Shown one piece after another: positions 8,515 through 18,003 of a stretch of DNA of 35,587 nt (the first letter of the stretch is position 1; each line of letters begins with the position of its first letter). Source of the stretch: an uncultured Lachnospiraceae bacterium (GTDB lineage Bacteria; Bacillota; Clostridia; Lachnospirales; Lachnospiraceae); NCBI GenBank assembly GCA_910580005.1, contig CAJTXH010000013.1, forward strand, positions 1 through 35,587, written 5' to 3'. Position numbers and translations under genes: made by a program. The notes beneath the pieces are model-generated. The model did no database searches. It saw nothing but the letters and a program-made list of their open reading frames with translations, and was not told where the DNA came from.

Positions 8515-9600
8515 ATGAATTATAAAGTTGCAGTTATTCCAGGTGACGGCATTGGACCGGAAATTATAACAGAAGCAAGAAAAGTCTTAGACAAGATTGG
8601 TGAAAAGTATGGACATACTTTTGAATACCAGGAACTTTTAATGGGCGGCTGTTCCATAGATGCATATGGTGAACCGCTTACTGATGAAACATTAGAAAAG
8701 GCAAGGGCGTCAGACTCTGTACTGCTTGGTGCTGTTGGCGGTGATGTCGGCAAATCAGGCTGGTATGAACTGCCTCCTGATAAAAGGCCAGAGGCAGGGC
8801 TGCTTAAAATCCGTAAGGGTCTTGGGCTTTATGCCAATATACGGCCAGCTGTCCTTTTTGATGAGTTAAGCGGGGCATGTCCGCTTAAGGAAGATATTAC
8901 TAATGGCGGTTTTGATTTTGTAGTTATGAGGGAACTTACAGGCGGACTTTATTTTGGAGAACGCAAAACAATAGAAGAGAACGGGATTATGAAAGCTATA
9001 GATACGCTTACATATGATGAGAACGAAATCAGGCGTATTGCAAGATGGGGTTTTGATGTTGCTATGAAGCGCAATAAGAAAGTATGTAGCGTTGACAAGG
9101 CAAATGTACTTGATTCTTCAAGGCTGTGGCGCAAGGTTGTAAAAGAGGTGTCAGAAGAGTATCCTGAGGTGGAACTTTCAGACATGCTTGTGGATAACTG
9201 TGCAATGCAGATTGTACGTGACCCTAAGCAGTTTGATGTTATCCTTACAGAAAATATGTTTGGTGACATACTTTCAGATGAGGCAAGCATGGTTACAGGC
9301 TCTATTGGCATGTTGTCATCAGCAAGCCTTGGTGCTACAAAGCTTGGGCTGTATGAGCCAAGCCATGGCTCTGCACCTGATATTGCAGGGCAGGATAAAG
9401 CAAACCCGCTTGCAACAATACTTTCTGCTGCAATGATGTTACGTTATTCATTTGACCTTGAAAAAGAGGCTGATGCAATAGAAGACGCTGTAAAACAGGT
9501 ACTTAAAGAAGGATACAGGACAGGGGATATAATGGATAATGGTAAAACGCTTGTAGGTACTAAACAGATGGGAGACCTTGTTGCAGCACATATAAAATAG
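8515..9600 (+). CDS. leuB: 3-isopropylmalate dehydrogenase
   Basis: This 361-residue enzyme oxidatively decarboxylates 3-isopropylmalate with NAD+ in leucine synthesis, acting as a cytoplasmic dimer needing Mg2+ or Mn2+. It has the N-terminal PGDGIGPEI motif, the LLGAVGG strand, the REL segment for substrate specificity, CSVDKANVL, and the metal-binding/adenine region GDILSDEASMVTGSIGMLSSA followed by EPSHGSAPDIAG. Length is typical. AAAGGA precedes the ATG. leuA, leuC and leuD are not in this window, so leuB here is grouped with the ilv genes; they must lie elsewhere if leucine synthesis is complete. Confidence 0.96.
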   Translation: MNYKVAVIPGDGIGPEIITEARKVLDKIGEKYGHTFEYQELLMGGCSIDAYGEPLTDETLEKARASDSVLLGAVGGDVGKSGWYELPPDKRPEAGLLKIRKGLGLYANIRPAVLFDELSGACPLKEDITNGGFDFVVMRELTGGLYFGERKTIEENGIMKAIDTLTYDENEIRRIARWGFDVAMKRNKKVCSVDKANVLDSSRLWRKVVKEVSEEYPEVELSDMLVDNCAMQIVRDPKQFDVILTENMFGDILSDEASMVTGSIGMLSSASLGATKLGLYEPSHGSAPDIAGQDKANPLATILSAAMMLRYSFDLEKEADAIEDAVKQVLKEGYRTGDIMDNGKTLVGTKQMGDLVAAHIK

Positions 9601-9631
9601 CATTTAAAATTAAGAAAGATGGTGTATAACA

Positions 9632-11296
9632 ATGAAAAGTGATGTAGTTAAAAAAGGAATGCAGACAGCCCCGAACAGGTCTTTGTTTAATGCACTTGGC
9701 ATTACAGAGGAAGAGCTTGAGAGACCGCTTGTAGGCATTGTAAGTTCATATAATGAGATTGTGCCAGGCCATATGAATATTGATAAAATTGTTGAAGCAG
9801 TTAAGACAGGCGTTTCAATGGCAGGGGGCACACCAATAGTATTTCCTGCAATTGCAGTATGTGATGGTATTGCAATGGGACATATTGGCATGAAGTATTC
9901 CCTTGTTACAAGGGATTTAATAGCAGACTCAACAGAATGCATGGCACTTGCACACCAGTTTGATGCACTTGTTATGGTGCCAAACTGTGACAAGAATGTT
10001 CCAGGGCTTTTAATGGCGGCTGCCAGGGTTAATGTGCCAACAATATTTGTAAGTGGCGGCCCGATGCTTGCAGGCCATGTAAATGGGCAGAAAACAAGTC
10101 TTTCATCTATGTTTGAGGCAGTTGGCGCACATGCGGCAGGTAAGATATCTGATGAAGAAGTGGATAATTATGTATGTAATGCATGTCCTACATGTGGTTC
10201 ATGTTCTGGAATGTATACAGCTAACAGTATGAACTGTCTTACAGAAGCAATAGGAATGGGGCTTAAGGGAAATGGGACAGTGCCTGCTGTGTATTCTGAG
10301 AGGATAAGGCTTGCCAAACATGCCGGCATGAAGGTTATGGAACTTTATGAGAAAAATATCTGCCCAAGGGATATAATGACAGAAAAAGCATTTATGAATG
10401 CACTTACTGTTGATATGGCACTTGGATGCTCTACAAATACAATGCTGCACTTGCCAGCGATTGCACATGAAGCAGGTGTGGAGATTAACCTTGACATAGC
10501 TAACCAGATTAGTGCAAAGACCCCTAACCTCTGCCATCTTGCGCCAGCAGGGCATCATTATATGGAAGAGTTAAATGAAGCAGGCGGAATTTATGCGGTT
10601 ATGAACGAATTAAATAAGAAAGGGCTTCTTTATACAGATTTAATAACAGCGACAGGAAAGACAGTTGGTGAAAATATTGAGGGGTGTGTTAATAAAAATA
10701 CAGAGATTATACGCCCGGTTGAAGAACCATACAGCGAAACAGGCGGAATTGCTGTACTACGTGGCAATATAGCACCTGACAGCTGTGTTGTAAAGCGTTC
10801 AGCAGTTGTGCCTGAAATGATGGTACATGAAGGCCCTGCCAGGGTATTTGACTGTGAAGAGGATGCTATTGCAGCAATTAAGGGTGGAAAGATTGTTGCT
10901 GGTGATGTTGTGGTTATACGTTATGAAGGGCCAAAGGGTGGTCCTGGCATGAGGGAAATGTTAAATCCTACATCAGCTATTGCAGGCATGGGGCTTGGTT
11001 CAAGTGTTGCATTAATTACAGACGGGCGCTTCTCAGGTGCATCAAGAGGAGCATCAATAGGGCATGTTTCACCAGAGGCAGCAACAGGCGGACCAATAGC
11101 CCTTATAGAAGAGGGGGATATTATTGCAATAGATATCCCTGCTAATACAATTAATTTAAAAGTATCTGATGATGAACTTGCAAAACGTAAAGCAGCATGG
11201 ACTCCAAGAGAGCCAAAAGTCCAGACAGGTTATCTTGCAAGGTATGCATCAATGGTAACATCAGCAGACAAAGGGGCAGTGCTGGAAATTAAATAA
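9632..11296 (+). CDS. ilvD: dihydroxy-acid dehydratase
   Basis: This 554-residue Fe-S dehydratase makes the 2-keto acids of valine and isoleucine from their dihydroxy precursors. Cluster ligands are visible in MVPNCDKNVPG (Cys at residue 119) and the CNACPTCGSCSGMY stretch near residues 180-195. The DGRFSGASRGASIGHVSPEA segment near the C-terminus is the second family signature. Length is normal. It lies 31 nt after leuB with a modest Shine-Dalgarno (GAAAGATGG). A strong hairpin separates it from ilvB, which may set relative expression. Confidence 0.96.
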   Translation: MKSDVVKKGMQTAPNRSLFNALGITEEELERPLVGIVSSYNEIVPGHMNIDKIVEAVKTGVSMAGGTPIVFPAIAVCDGIAMGHIGMKYSLVTRDLIADSTECMALAHQFDALVMVPNCDKNVPGLLMAAARVNVPTIFVSGGPMLAGHVNGQKTSLSSMFEAVGAHAAGKISDEEVDNYVCNACPTCGSCSGMYTANSMNCLTEAIGMGLKGNGTVPAVYSERIRLAKHAGMKVMELYEKNICPRDIMTEKAFMNALTVDMALGCSTNTMLHLPAIAHEAGVEINLDIANQISAKTPNLCHLAPAGHHYMEELNEAGGIYAVMNELNKKGLLYTDLITATGKTVGENIEGCVNKNTEIIRPVEEPYSETGGIAVLRGNIAPDSCVVKRSAVVPEMMVHEGPARVFDCEEDAIAAIKGGKIVAGDVVVIRYEGPKGGPGMREMLNPTSAIAGMGLGSSVALITDGRFSGASRGASIGHVSPEAATGGPIALIEEGDIIAIDIPANTINLKVSDDELAKRKAAWTPREPKVQTGYLARYASMVTSADKGAVLEIK

Positions 11297-11300
11297 TAGC

Positions 11301-11335
11301 AGGAATTTCCCTGCTTCTTATGCAGAGAAATTCCT
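11301..11335 (+). promoter_or_regulatory. strong hairpin in the ilvD-ilvB gap
   Basis: AGGAATTTC (11301-11309) pairs with GAAATTCCT (11327-11335), and an inner CTGC/GCAG pair extends the stem, leaving a loop of about 7 nt. Only ATTTA follows, not a true T run. It is better read as an RNA-stability or processing element, or a partial terminator, than as a full terminator. It starts four nt after the ilvD stop. Confidence 0.6.
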
Positions 11336-11360
11336 ATTTAAGAAAGGATTGGTTATTAAA

Positions 11361-13037
11361 ATGCAAATGACAGGTTCCCAGATTGTTATTGAATGTTTAA
11401 AGGAACAGGGAGTTGACACTATTTTTGGCTATCCTGGAGGGGCAATTTTAAATATTTATGATGAGTTATACCGGCACCAGGATGAGATAAGGCATGTGCT
11501 TGTTTCGCATGAACAGGGCGCTGCACATGCTGCTGATGGCTATGCAAGGGCAACTGGAAAGGTTGGCGTGTGCATGGCAACAAGCGGACCAGGTGCAACT
11601 AACCTTGTAACAGGCATTGCAACAGCATATATGGATTCAGTGCCAGTTGTGGCAATTACATGTAATGTAGGGCTTCCGCTGCTTGGCAAGGATTCATTCC
11701 AGGAAATAGATATTGCAGGAATAACAATGCCAATTACTAAATACAGTTTTATTGTAAAAGATGTAAAAGAACTTGCACCAGTTATCAGGCGTGCATTTAA
11801 GATAGCACGCTCAGGAAGGCCTGGGCCTGTGCTTGTAGACATTGTTAAAAATGCTACAAGTGATAAAACAGACTATATAAGGGAAGTTCCAGAACTGGTA
11901 CAGAGAAGTACAGATAAAATAGATGAAAAGGCAGTAGAAGAAGCAGTTAAAATACTGCGTGCTGCAAAGAAGCCAGTAATATTTGCAGGAGGGGGCGCTG
12001 TTATAGCAGGCGCTTCCAAAGAGCTTGAAGAGTTTGCAAAGCGTGTTGATGCGCCTGTTACAGATACTCTTATGGGCAAGGGTGCGTTTCCTGGCAATGA
12101 TAATTATTATATCGGGATGCTTGGAATGCATGGCACAAAGACAGCAAATTTAAGTGTATCAGAGTGTGATGTGCTTATAGTCCTTGGCTCACGCTTTTCA
12201 GACAGGGTAACAGGAAATACAGCAACATTTGCTAAAAATGCAAAGATAATCCAGGTAGATGTGGACGAAGCAGAAGTTAATAAAAATATTTTTGTTGACT
12301 TAAATATAACAGGTGATGTAAAATCAGTACTTGAAATACTTAATTCAAGACTTGAACAGCTCTACCATAAAGAATGGATTGACAAAGTAATGGCGCGTAA
12401 GGATGCACTTCCTCTTACATACAATAAAGAGGTACTTACAGGCCCTTATATTATTGAACAACTTTATGAAGTTACACAGGGTGATGCAATTATTGCAACT
12501 GAGGTAGGGCAGCACCAGATGTGGGCAGCACAGTATTATAAATATATAAAGCCACGTACATTAATTTCATCAGGCGGACTTGGCACAATGGGATACGGTC
12601 TTGGTGCAGCAATAGGCGCAAAGGCAGCATTTCCAGATAAAACTGTTGTAAATATAGCAGGTGACGGCTGTTTCCGTATGAATATGAATGAAATTATCAC
12701 AGCTTCAAGAAGCGGGCTGCCAGTTATTGAAATAGTATTTAATAACCATGTGCTTGGAATGGTGCGCCAGTGGCAGACACTGTTCTATGGAAAGAGGTAT
12801 TCACATACATTATTAAATGACAGCCTTGATTATGTAAAGCTTGCAGAAGCAATGGGAGCAAAAGCATACAGGGTTGAAACTAAAGAAGAAGTTTTGCCAG
12901 TTCTTAAAGAGGCATTAGCAAGTGATGTGCCTGTTGTTATTGAATGTATAATACAGAGTGATGACAAGGTATTTCCAATGGTAGCACCAGGCAAAAACAT
13001 TGATGAGGCATTTGATGAAAATGACCTCAGAAAATAA
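11361..13037 (+). CDS. ilvB: acetolactate synthase, catalytic subunit
   Basis: This 558-residue thiamine-diphosphate enzyme condenses pyruvate with pyruvate or 2-ketobutyrate at the first common step of valine and isoleucine synthesis. Visible are IFGYPGGAILNIYDEL, the SHEQGAAHAADGYARATG segment with the ThDP-activating glutamate, TEVGQHQMW, and the GDGCFRMNMNE ThDP/Mg2+ motif. The ATG at 11361 is preferred because its product begins MQMTGSQIVIECLKEQGVDT, like family members. A TTG at 11349 lies too close to the AAAGG. The regulatory subunit ilvN/ilvH is not adjacent; serC follows instead. Confidence 0.95.
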   Translation: MQMTGSQIVIECLKEQGVDTIFGYPGGAILNIYDELYRHQDEIRHVLVSHEQGAAHAADGYARATGKVGVCMATSGPGATNLVTGIATAYMDSVPVVAITCNVGLPLLGKDSFQEIDIAGITMPITKYSFIVKDVKELAPVIRRAFKIARSGRPGPVLVDIVKNATSDKTDYIREVPELVQRSTDKIDEKAVEEAVKILRAAKKPVIFAGGGAVIAGASKELEEFAKRVDAPVTDTLMGKGAFPGNDNYYIGMLGMHGTKTANLSVSECDVLIVLGSRFSDRVTGNTATFAKNAKIIQVDVDEAEVNKNIFVDLNITGDVKSVLEILNSRLEQLYHKEWIDKVMARKDALPLTYNKEVLTGPYIIEQLYEVTQGDAIIATEVGQHQMWAAQYYKYIKPRTLISSGGLGTMGYGLGAAIGAKAAFPDKTVVNIAGDGCFRMNMNEIITASRSGLPVIEIVFNNHVLGMVRQWQTLFYGKRYSHTLLNDSLDYVKLAEAMGAKAYRVETKEEVLPVLKEALASDVPVVIECIIQSDDKVFPMVAPGKNIDEAFDENDLRK

Positions 13038-13087
13038 ACCACCAGAGGTGGCAAGGGATTAATATATACAAAAGGAGGCACATTAAA

Positions 13088-14170
13088 GTGGGCAGAGTTT
13101 ATAATTTTTCAGCCGGTCCGGCGGTATTACCGGAAGAGGTATTAAAAGAAGCAGCAGCAGAAATGCTGGATTATGAGGGAACAGGAATGTCAGTTATGGA
13201 GATGAGCCACCGTTCCAAGGCATATGATAACATTATTAAAACTGCTGAAAAAGATTTAAGGGAACTTATGGGAATTCCAGATAATTACAAAGTAATGTTC
13301 CTTCAGGGAGGCGCTTCGCAGCAGTTTGCAATGATACCTATGAACCTTATGAAAAACAAAGTTGCTGACTATATTGTTACAGGACAGTGGGCAAAGAAGG
13401 CATGGCAGGAAGCTTCCAAATATGGCAAGGCAAATAAAATTGCTTCATCAGAGGATAAAACATTCTCTTATATTCCTGACTGTTCAGATTTGCCAGTTTC
13501 TGAAGATGCAGATTATGTATATATTTGTGAGAATAATACAATATATGGCACAAAGTATAAAAAGCTTCCAGATACAAAGGGCAAGACTCTTGTAGCAGAT
13601 GTTTCTTCATGCTTTTTATCAGAGCCAGTAGATGTATCAAAGTATGGCATAATTTATGGCGGCGTACAGAAAAATATAGGGCCTGCCGGTGTTGTAATTG
13701 TAATTATGCGTGAAGACCTTATAACAGAAGATGTGCTTCCAGGCACACCAACAATGTTACAGTATAAGACACATGCAGATAATGATTCTTTATACAACAC
13801 ACCTCCTGCTTATGGAATTTATATTTGTGGCAAAGTATTTAAATGGCTTAAGAAAATGGGCGGCCTTGAGGTTATGAAGCAGAAAAATGAAGAAAAGGCA
13901 AAAATACTTTATGATTTCCTTGACCAGAGCAAACTGTTCAAAGGGACAGTTGTAAAAGAAGACCGTTCACTTATGAATGTACCATTTGTAACGGGCAGTG
14001 ATGAGCTTGATGCAAAGTTTGTTAAAGAGGCAGCAGCAGAGGGGCTTGTAAACCTTAAAGGACACCGCACAGTAGGCGGGATGAGGGCAAGCATTTACAA
14101 CGCTATGCCAAAAGAGGGCGTTGAAAAGCTTGTAAACTTTATGAAGAAGTTTGAGGAGGAAAATGCGTAA
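13088..14170 (+). CDS. serC: phosphoserine aminotransferase
   Basis: This 360-residue PLP enzyme transfers the amino group of glutamate to 3-phosphohydroxypyruvate in serine synthesis. The N-terminal YNFSAGPAVLPEEVLKEA is the SerC signature. FLQGGASQQFAMIPMNL follows, and the PLP lysine is in GGVQKNIGPAG. The start is a GTG nine nt after AAAGGAGG. The gap from ilvB is 50 nt and includes a small CCACC/GGTGG hairpin. Its stop codon overlaps the serA start by one base (TAATG), so serC and serA are translationally coupled. Confidence 0.96.
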   Translation: MGRVYNFSAGPAVLPEEVLKEAAAEMLDYEGTGMSVMEMSHRSKAYDNIIKTAEKDLRELMGIPDNYKVMFLQGGASQQFAMIPMNLMKNKVADYIVTGQWAKKAWQEASKYGKANKIASSEDKTFSYIPDCSDLPVSEDADYVYICENNTIYGTKYKKLPDTKGKTLVADVSSCFLSEPVDVSKYGIIYGGVQKNIGPAGVVIVIMREDLITEDVLPGTPTMLQYKTHADNDSLYNTPPAYGIYICGKVFKWLKKMGGLEVMKQKNEEKAKILYDFLDQSKLFKGTVVKEDRSLMNVPFVTGSDELDAKFVKEAAAEGLVNLKGHRTVGGMRASIYNAMPKEGVEKLVNFMKKFEEENA

Positions 14171-15327
14171 TGTTTAAATATACATGTTTAAATCCAATAG
14201 CCGCAGTAGGGCTTCAGAATTTTACAGATGGGTATGAAAAAACTGATAGTGTGGCAGACGCACAGGCAGTCCTTGTAAGAAGTGCCTCAATGCATGACAC
14301 AGAGCTTCCAGACAGCCTGCTTGCAATTGCAAGGGCAGGTGCAGGCTATAACAATATCCCTGTTGACAAATGTGCAGATGAAGGAATTGTAGTATTTAAT
14401 ACACCAGGTGCAAATGCAAATGGTGTAAAAGAACTTTTTGTTGCTGGCATGTTAATGGCAGCACGTGATATAAACGGCGGTATTGAATGGGTAAAGGCAA
14501 ATAAAGATAACCAGAATATCAGCAAAGACATGGAAAAGGCAAAGAAGCAGTTTGCAGGCACAGAACTTATGGGCAAGAAAATCGGTGTGATCGGGCTTGG
14601 TGCTATAGGTGTGCTTGTTGCCAATGTAGCTAACCGCATGAAGATGCAAGTTTATGGTGTAGACCCTTATCTTTCAGTAAAAAATGCCCTTTCACTTTCA
14701 AGGGATATCAATATTGTAAAAACATATGATGAAATCTACAGCGAATGTGACTATATAACAGTCCATGTGCCTCTTCTTGAAGATACAAAAGGAATGATTA
14801 ATAAAGAAGCATTTGACAAAATGAAAGATGGTGTAGTAATCATTAATATGGCAAGGGACACTCTTGTAAATGATGAAGATATGAAAGCAGCACTTGAATC
14901 AGGGAAAGTGGCAAAATATGTTACTGATTTCCCTAACCCTGCTGTAGCAAATATGCCAAATGTAATTGCAACACCTCATCTTGGCGCATCAACAGAAGAA
15001 TCAGAAGATAACTGTGCAGTAATGGCAGTAAACCAGATACGTGATTTCCTTGAGAACGGAAATATAATAAATTCAGTAAACTTCCCTGCATGTGATGCAG
15101 GAGAGTGCAGCGCAAAGGGAAGGATTACAGTAGCACATAAAAACGTGCCTGGCATGTTAAACCGCCTTACTAATGTATTTGAGGGCGTAAATATAGCACA
15201 TATGACAAATAAGAGCAAAGGCAATTATTCATATTGTGTATTTGATATAGACTCAGAGAGCACACAGCAGATGGCGGATAAATTAAACAGCATTGATGGT
15301 GTGTTAAAAGCACGTATAGTAAAATAG
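14170..15327 (+). CDS. serA: D-3-phosphoglycerate dehydrogenase with C-terminal ACT domain
   Basis: This 385-residue NAD-dependent enzyme oxidises 3-phosphoglycerate, the first step of serine synthesis. The NAD-binding GVIGLGAIG lies near residue 140, the catalytic arginine in INMARDTLVN and the catalytic histidine in ATPHLGASTEES. The last 70 or so residues (ITVAHKNVPGMLNRLTNVF onward) form an ACT domain, the usual site of serine feedback. Between arginine and histidine the protein reads KYVTDFPNPAVA, with Asp where many D-2-hydroxyacid dehydrogenases carry the Asp-Val...Glu segment; short clostridial SerA proteins tend to look like this. It closes the operon before a strong terminator. Confidence 0.94.
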   Translation: MFKYTCLNPIAAVGLQNFTDGYEKTDSVADAQAVLVRSASMHDTELPDSLLAIARAGAGYNNIPVDKCADEGIVVFNTPGANANGVKELFVAGMLMAARDINGGIEWVKANKDNQNISKDMEKAKKQFAGTELMGKKIGVIGLGAIGVLVANVANRMKMQVYGVDPYLSVKNALSLSRDINIVKTYDEIYSECDYITVHVPLLEDTKGMINKEAFDKMKDGVVIINMARDTLVNDEDMKAALESGKVAKYVTDFPNPAVANMPNVIATPHLGASTEESEDNCAVMAVNQIRDFLENGNIINSVNFPACDAGECSAKGRITVAHKNVPGMLNRLTNVFEGVNIAHMTNKSKGNYSYCVFDIDSESTQQMADKLNSIDGVLKARIVK

Positions 15328-15353
15328 TGTTACTATACCAGACCTCATTAAGC

Positions 15354-15380
15354 AAGCCCCTGTAATTTACAGGGGCTTTT
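15354..15380 (+). terminator. Rho-independent terminator after serA
   Basis: AAGCCCCTGTA (15354-15364) pairs perfectly with TACAGGGGCTT (15368-15378) around a 3-nt loop, followed by TT. It ends the leuB-serA operon just before the Shine-Dalgarno of the BspA-like gene. Confidence 0.9.
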
Positions 15381-15404
15381 ACAAAATAAAGGAAGGTTGT
15401 ATTT

Positions 15405-17990
15405 ATGGACTTTAATTTCAAAAAAAGGGCGGCTGTAATAATATTGTCACTGGTTATGGCATCAGGGGCAATGGTATCTGCAAAAGCAGCCAGCGGATAT
15501 AAGGTAAATTCTTATGGAATATTAACATCATATTCCGGCGGAAGCAATGTATATATTAATGAAAATGTTTCCGCCATTGCTGCAGAGGCTTTTGACACAG
15601 TTAAAGTTAATTCTTTTTCTGTAAGCGGTAATAATAAATATTTAAAGGCTGTAGATGGTGTGTTATACACAAAAAATGGGAAAAAACTGGTGCGTTGTCC
15701 ATCAGGCAGGAAAGGGGCATTTACTGTTCCAGGGACAGTGACTTCAATTGCACAAAATGCATTCCGTGGCTGTAAAAATATAAAAAGCATACAAATCCCT
15801 GAAAGTGTAAATGCTATTGCAAGCGGTGCATTTTACAATTGTACAGGACTAAAAAATGTTAATATCCCTTCACAGGTTACAGCATTAAGGAGAGAGATGT
15901 TTTATAACTGCCGTTCACTGGAAAGCATAACACTGCCCAGGGAACTGGCTGTTTTAGGGATATCGGCTTTTGAAGGATGTTATAAACTTTCAGGCATAAT
16001 CCTGCCGGCTTCTTTGGAATTTTTGGGAAACAGGGCTTTTTTTAAATGTAAATCTTTAAAAGAAATTTCTATTCCGGATAAGATTAAGTCTGTTCCATAT
16101 TCCTGTTTTAGTTATTGCAGTTCCCTGGAAAATGTTGTTTTAGGGAAAGGCATAGAAGAAATTAATGCAGATGCTTTTTATAAATGCCAGCAGCTTAAAA
16201 AAATAACAATTCCTGGCAGTGTCAGTGCAATTGGAAATTATGCATTTAAAGGCTGTACAAGTTTAAAAGATTTAACGATGCATAATGGCATTTCAGGCAT
16301 TGGCTCTGGAGCATTTATGGGGTGCGTGGGCCTTAAAAATGTGAAAATTCCTGACAGCACAGAATATATAGGTACTTATATTTTTTATAATTGCAGCAGT
16401 CTGGAAAAAGCTGTTTTATCAAAACAGTTACACAGTATTCCATATATGGCATTTGCAAATTGTGTTAAGCTTGAAAATGCCAGCCTGCCTTCTGGGATTA
16501 CAGAAATAAACAATGATGCATTTAAAAACTGCAAATCATTAACAACAATTAAAATTCCACAGAATGTCAGTTTTATTGGGAGCAATGCCTTTTATAATGC
16601 AGGCACAGCGTTTTGGGTTGCATCTTCTAATAAATCATTTGCTTCTGCAAGCGGTGTTTTATATAATGCAGAAAAAACAATTCTATTTAAAGTCCCGGCA
16701 TATAAACAGGGCAGTTATAAAACACCAGAGACAGTGGTTAAGGTTTCTTCCTATGCATTTAGTGGCTGCCAGGAATTAGATAAAGTTACTATTGGTGAGG
16801 GAATTAAAAAAATTGACAAAAATGCTTTTGACCAGTCATCAATTAAAAAACTTTCGCTGCCATCCACATTAAAAACATTGAAAAATGGATTAAATGTAAT
16901 AGACACATATAATTTAACAGATATTACAATTCCAGAAGATAACCAGTATTTTTCTTCTGTATCAGGCATGTTATACAGCAAGGATAAATCAATATTATAT
17001 ATTTATCCGTCAGGCAGGACAGGGACTGTAACATTTCCGCTTGAAGTTTCTGACTTAAGCGTTATACCAGTTAAGAACAGGGCTTCTAAATTTAGCGTTG
17101 CAGCAGTACACACTGTTTATGCAACTGATGACGGCGTGCTTGTAACAAAAAAGAAAAATAAAATATATGCTGTGCCATCAGCTAAGACAAGTTATAAGAT
17201 GGGAAGCGGAATTAAAAATATTGATGAATTAAAAGCTGCAAAACCTTATATGGAGAAGCTGGAGAAAATTACTGTAAACCGCAGGAATAATAAGTTTTCA
17301 TCAAAAGATGGTGTTTTAATGAATGCGGATGGTACGAAAATTATTATATATCCATGTGCTAAAACAGGAAGTTATAAAACGCCTGCATCTGTTATAAAAA
17401 TTGATGCTGATGCATTTTCTGGCGCAAAAAAATTAACAAAACTTTTTATTGGAAAAAATATCACAGAGTGTAATATAAACCTGGAAAACTGTACATCATT
17501 AAAGGATATTGTTGTAAGGGAGGGGAATTTAAGGAAATTTATTATTTATAATGCCAGTACAACAGATTTAAGAAACCTTGTCCTTCCAACTTCGCTTGTT
17601 TCCAGTGCAATATATGGTTATAATGGCAGCCCTGGAGATTTAACAATTACTGGCTGGACAAATACATACGCTGAAAAGCTGGTAAAAAAAACAGGAGCAA
17701 AATTTGTAAGTGCAGGCATTGTTCCAAGACGGGTAAAAAATATAAAAGTTAATGCGTATATACATCCCAAAAAAATAAAAATTTCATGGAAACGTGACCC
17801 ACAGGTTAGTGGGTATGAAATTTATACAGAAAATAAAAAGTTAAAAGATATACCAGATAATAACATTACAGAAACCAGCCTTTATATAGGCAGAAATTAC
17901 GGGGTTACATTATATGTCAGGGCATATAAAATCCAGAAAGGCAAAAAAATATATGGAAAGCCTGGCAGAACCAGTTATTATCCTTATTAA
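15405..17990 (+). CDS. secreted BspA-type leucine-rich-repeat protein (1)
   Basis: This is an 861-residue exported protein. Residues 1-29 are a classical signal peptide (basic FKKR, hydrophobic core, SAKAAS cleavage region). Residues about 60-400 hold regular BspA/TpLRR (LRR_5) repeats of about 23 residues, with units such as IGNYAFKGCTSLKDLTM and cores like AFxGCxxLxxIxIP. More divergent repeats run to about 740, interspersed with segments like GVLYTKNGKKLVRCPSG. The last 105 residues resemble a fibronectin type III domain (KIKISWKRDP, GYEIY, VRAYK). No LPXTG or transmembrane anchor is visible. Such proteins bind host or microbial surfaces; the ligand here is unknown. GGAAGG lies 8 nt before the ATG. 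Confidence 0.88.
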   Translation: MDFNFKKRAAVIILSLVMASGAMVSAKAASGYKVNSYGILTSYSGGSNVYINENVSAIAAEAFDTVKVNSFSVSGNNKYLKAVDGVLYTKNGKKLVRCPSGRKGAFTVPGTVTSIAQNAFRGCKNIKSIQIPESVNAIASGAFYNCTGLKNVNIPSQVTALRREMFYNCRSLESITLPRELAVLGISAFEGCYKLSGIILPASLEFLGNRAFFKCKSLKEISIPDKIKSVPYSCFSYCSSLENVVLGKGIEEINADAFYKCQQLKKITIPGSVSAIGNYAFKGCTSLKDLTMHNGISGIGSGAFMGCVGLKNVKIPDSTEYIGTYIFYNCSSLEKAVLSKQLHSIPYMAFANCVKLENASLPSGITEINNDAFKNCKSLTTIKIPQNVSFIGSNAFYNAGTAFWVASSNKSFASASGVLYNAEKTILFKVPAYKQGSYKTPETVVKVSSYAFSGCQELDKVTIGEGIKKIDKNAFDQSSIKKLSLPSTLKTLKNGLNVIDTYNLTDITIPEDNQYFSSVSGMLYSKDKSILYIYPSGRTGTVTFPLEVSDLSVIPVKNRASKFSVAAVHTVYATDDGVLVTKKKNKIYAVPSAKTSYKMGSGIKNIDELKAAKPYMEKLEKITVNRRNNKFSSKDGVLMNADGTKIIIYPCAKTGSYKTPASVIKIDADAFSGAKKLTKLFIGKNITECNINLENCTSLKDIVVREGNLRKFIIYNASTTDLRNLVLPTSLVSSAIYGYNGSPGDLTITGWTNTYAEKLVKKTGAKFVSAGIVPRRVKNIKVNAYIHPKKIKISWKRDPQVSGYEIYTENKKLKDIPDNNITETSLYIGRNYGVTLYVRAYKIQKGKKIYGKPGRTSYYPY

Positions 17991-18003
17991 TTTCAAGTCA
18001 GTG

